A stretch of 17,993 bases of DNA, taken from positions 1 through 17,993 of the forward strand of contig WHUX01000592.1 in assembly GCA_015179025.1 (NCBI GenBank). The letters are read 5' to 3'. This DNA comes from Terfezia claveryi. Lineage: Eukaryota; Ascomycota; Pezizomycetes; Pezizales; Pezizaceae. Made by a program: the position numbers and the translations under genes. Positions 16,836 to 17,993 of this stretch are shown here, piece by piece. The notes under the pieces were generated by a model that did no database searches, was not told the origin of the DNA, and worked only from the letters and a program-made list of their open reading frames with translations. Position 1 is the first letter of the stretch; each line of letters starts with the position of its first letter.

Positions 16836-17101
16836 CTCGTGGTCTCTCAATATCAGGTGAAAACCATGCTCCCTATATGTATGAAAACAATGCTTTCATC
16901 GGTCTCTCAATATGAGGGGCTTTTTATTGATATTGAGCTTGCTCATCTGGAGTGTTTTCATGCATATGAGGATATCGGGCTGGCTCATATTGAGTGTCTT
17001 AGACTTGCTCCTATTGGAGTCTTTCCATGCATATCGGGCTTGCAGCTTGCTTATGTTGTGTGTTTTTATGCATATTGAGCTTGCTTATGAGAGACCACGA
17101 G
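16836..17101. repeat. 14-bp inverted pair CTCGTGGTCTCTCA / TGAGAGACCACGAG
   Basis: 16836-16849 and 17088-17101 are exact reverse complements. The right copy lies at the centre of the palindrome described next, and GGTCTCTCAATAT recurs at its left end (16901). Confidence 0.6.
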
Positions 17102-17314
17102 AGTGAACAACCCCAATATCAATGAAAACACTCCACATAAGTAAGCTCATTATGTATGAAAACACTCAATATGAGCAAGCCGAAGACACTCAATATAAGC
17201 AAGCCTGATATCCTCATATGCATGAAAATACTCAACATGAGTAAGCTCAATATGCATGAAAACACTCAATATGAGCAAGCTTAATATCAATGAAAAGCCC
17301 CTCATATTGGGACC
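16900..17314. repeat. 415-bp palindrome built from about 34-bp tandem units
   Basis: The left arm (16900-about 17087) and right arm (about 17102-17314) are imperfect reverse complements centred near 17107; both ends read CGGTC..CAATATGAGGGGCTTTT. Each arm consists of four to five units with core GAGCTTGCTCATATTGAGTG then TTTTCATGCATAT. ORFs across it are translations of the repeat. Confidence 0.75.
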
Positions 17315-17557
17315 GCATTGTCCGCACTTATGATGTTGTTCCGAAGTGGCGTACTTGTATTATGCTGCGGTAGTCGTGAAGAATGCTTGGAATAAATATA
17401 GCCTGTGCATACGTCAAAGTTATGCCTACATATCCTACCAATTGTTCGAAGAGATAGATAATGAAAAGAAGCCGATGAGGAAGGTGATAAGATGGGTCGA
17501 CTTGGTCAAAGTAATTATAATTTTCTTTTGTTACCCGGAGATGGTGGCGGAGGCACA

Positions 17558-17740
17558 ATGGCTGAGAACGAATTTCCCTTTGTTATTTTCTATGCTCGGG
17601 AGGCTGGACAATATGCTCACCCGTTGTACCGAAGGCACTTTTATATGGAATGTATCGAGGCCCGGACTGTAGAAATCATTCTACGTCGTTCGCTCGTTCG
17701 CGAAGATAATGTATTATATTCGTATACTACATATATGTGA
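17558..17740 (+). CDS. Small hypothetical ORF, possibly an exon
   Basis: 60 codons from ATG in context CACAATGG: MAENEFPFVIFYAREAGQYA.. to ..VREDNVLYSYTTYM. The composition looks protein-like (aromatic and charged residues mixed, no repeat). The frame is open upstream to 17492. Another open frame at 17346-17672 overlaps; neither matches a family I know. This could be remains of a host gene or the end of a gene interrupted by the palindrome. Confidence 0.22.
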   Translation: MAENEFPFVIFYAREAGQYAHPLYRRHFYMECIEARTVEIILRRSLVREDNVLYSYTTYM

Positions 17741-17911
17741 AGAATTCGTTCTTCTTATGGGAGAGAAAGAGATATATTCGTATATCTATAAGACAAGCCG
17801 CTTGCTTAAGATCATACATAAAAGTAAGGAGATCCTTCGCTGTCTTAAATACTCCATCATTAATAAACCCTGAACATAGCGATCCTTCCGCCCCGTCATG
17901 CACTATCGGTC
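17741..17911. other. AT-rich spacer, no gene
   Basis: Only short repeated TATATTCGTATA motifs are visible. Confidence 0.4.
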
Positions 17912-17951
17912 CTTCAGCCCTTCAGCTCTTCAGCCCTTCAGCCCTTCAGCC
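17912..17951 (+). repeat. (CTTCAGCC)5 tandem array
   Basis: Five consecutive 8-bp units, the second ending in T instead of C; a short minisatellite prone to copy-number change. Confidence 0.85.
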
Positions 17952-17993
17952 CGCGTTATCCTATTACCCCGTTTCAACACGACATGGTCTCAT

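Noticed and set aside
16839..17106. Leu/Tyr-rich ORFs that resemble membrane segments
   Set aside because: They lie wholly in the palindromic tandem units; the hydrophobicity comes from the repeated TTGCTCATATTGAG motif.

Overview
The window looks like a repeat-rich stretch of a filamentous ascomycete genome. The evidence is short GT..AG introns of about 50-70 nt with a GCTAAC-type branch point, a fungal PD-(D/E)XK-like gene, a Fot1/pogo transposon, and a fungal LINE carrying RNase H and a CCHC motif. The transposon load and base composition would fit a pezizomycete (truffle- or morel-like), but that is inference; no species marker is visible.

Layout. 1-1673 (+): 3' part of a Ser-rich, disordered, unrecognised protein gene with a probable short intron. 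2349-3254 (+): 5'-truncated, decayed LINE copy (RNase H, CCHC knuckle, C-terminal tail, 3' UTR, poly-A). 3565-4102 (+): tentative three-exon gene of unknown function. 4437-5590: 1.15-kb non-coding segment bounded by 27-bp GC-rich inverted repeats. 5859-5995: small MITE. 6274-8393 (+): complete Fot1/pogo element (37-bp terminal inverted repeats, TA duplication) whose DDE transposase is broken by about six frameshifts. 8710-8832: duplicated short palindromic unit. 9358-11189 (-): two-exon gene for a fungal PD-(D/E)XK nuclease-like protein, the best-supported gene here. 11593-11822 (-): SINE-like unit whose 3' tail matches the LINE tail. 12102-12915: possible LTR-like promoter segment, a small ORF, a G-quadruplex-prone array and GC-rich tandem repeats. 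13566-13757: AT-rich tandem repeats. 14108-15733: 1.63-kb foldback element with arms of about 500 bp and an exact 8-bp target duplication. 15955-17314: GTGAG/CTCAC-rich DNA, a pogo-type MITE and a 415-bp palindrome made of tandem units. The window ends in weak ORFs and a CTTCAGCC tandem array.

The genes do not form a pathway. The interest lies in how the repeats relate to each other: a LINE and a SINE sharing a tail, an autonomous-type pogo element and a MITE sharing terminal structure, a decamer (TAGTCTGGTT or close variants) found in at least six places mostly in or beside mobile DNA, and three unrelated sequences organised as long hairpins. No defence system, biosynthetic cluster, CRISPR array or rRNA was seen, and no functional tRNA.
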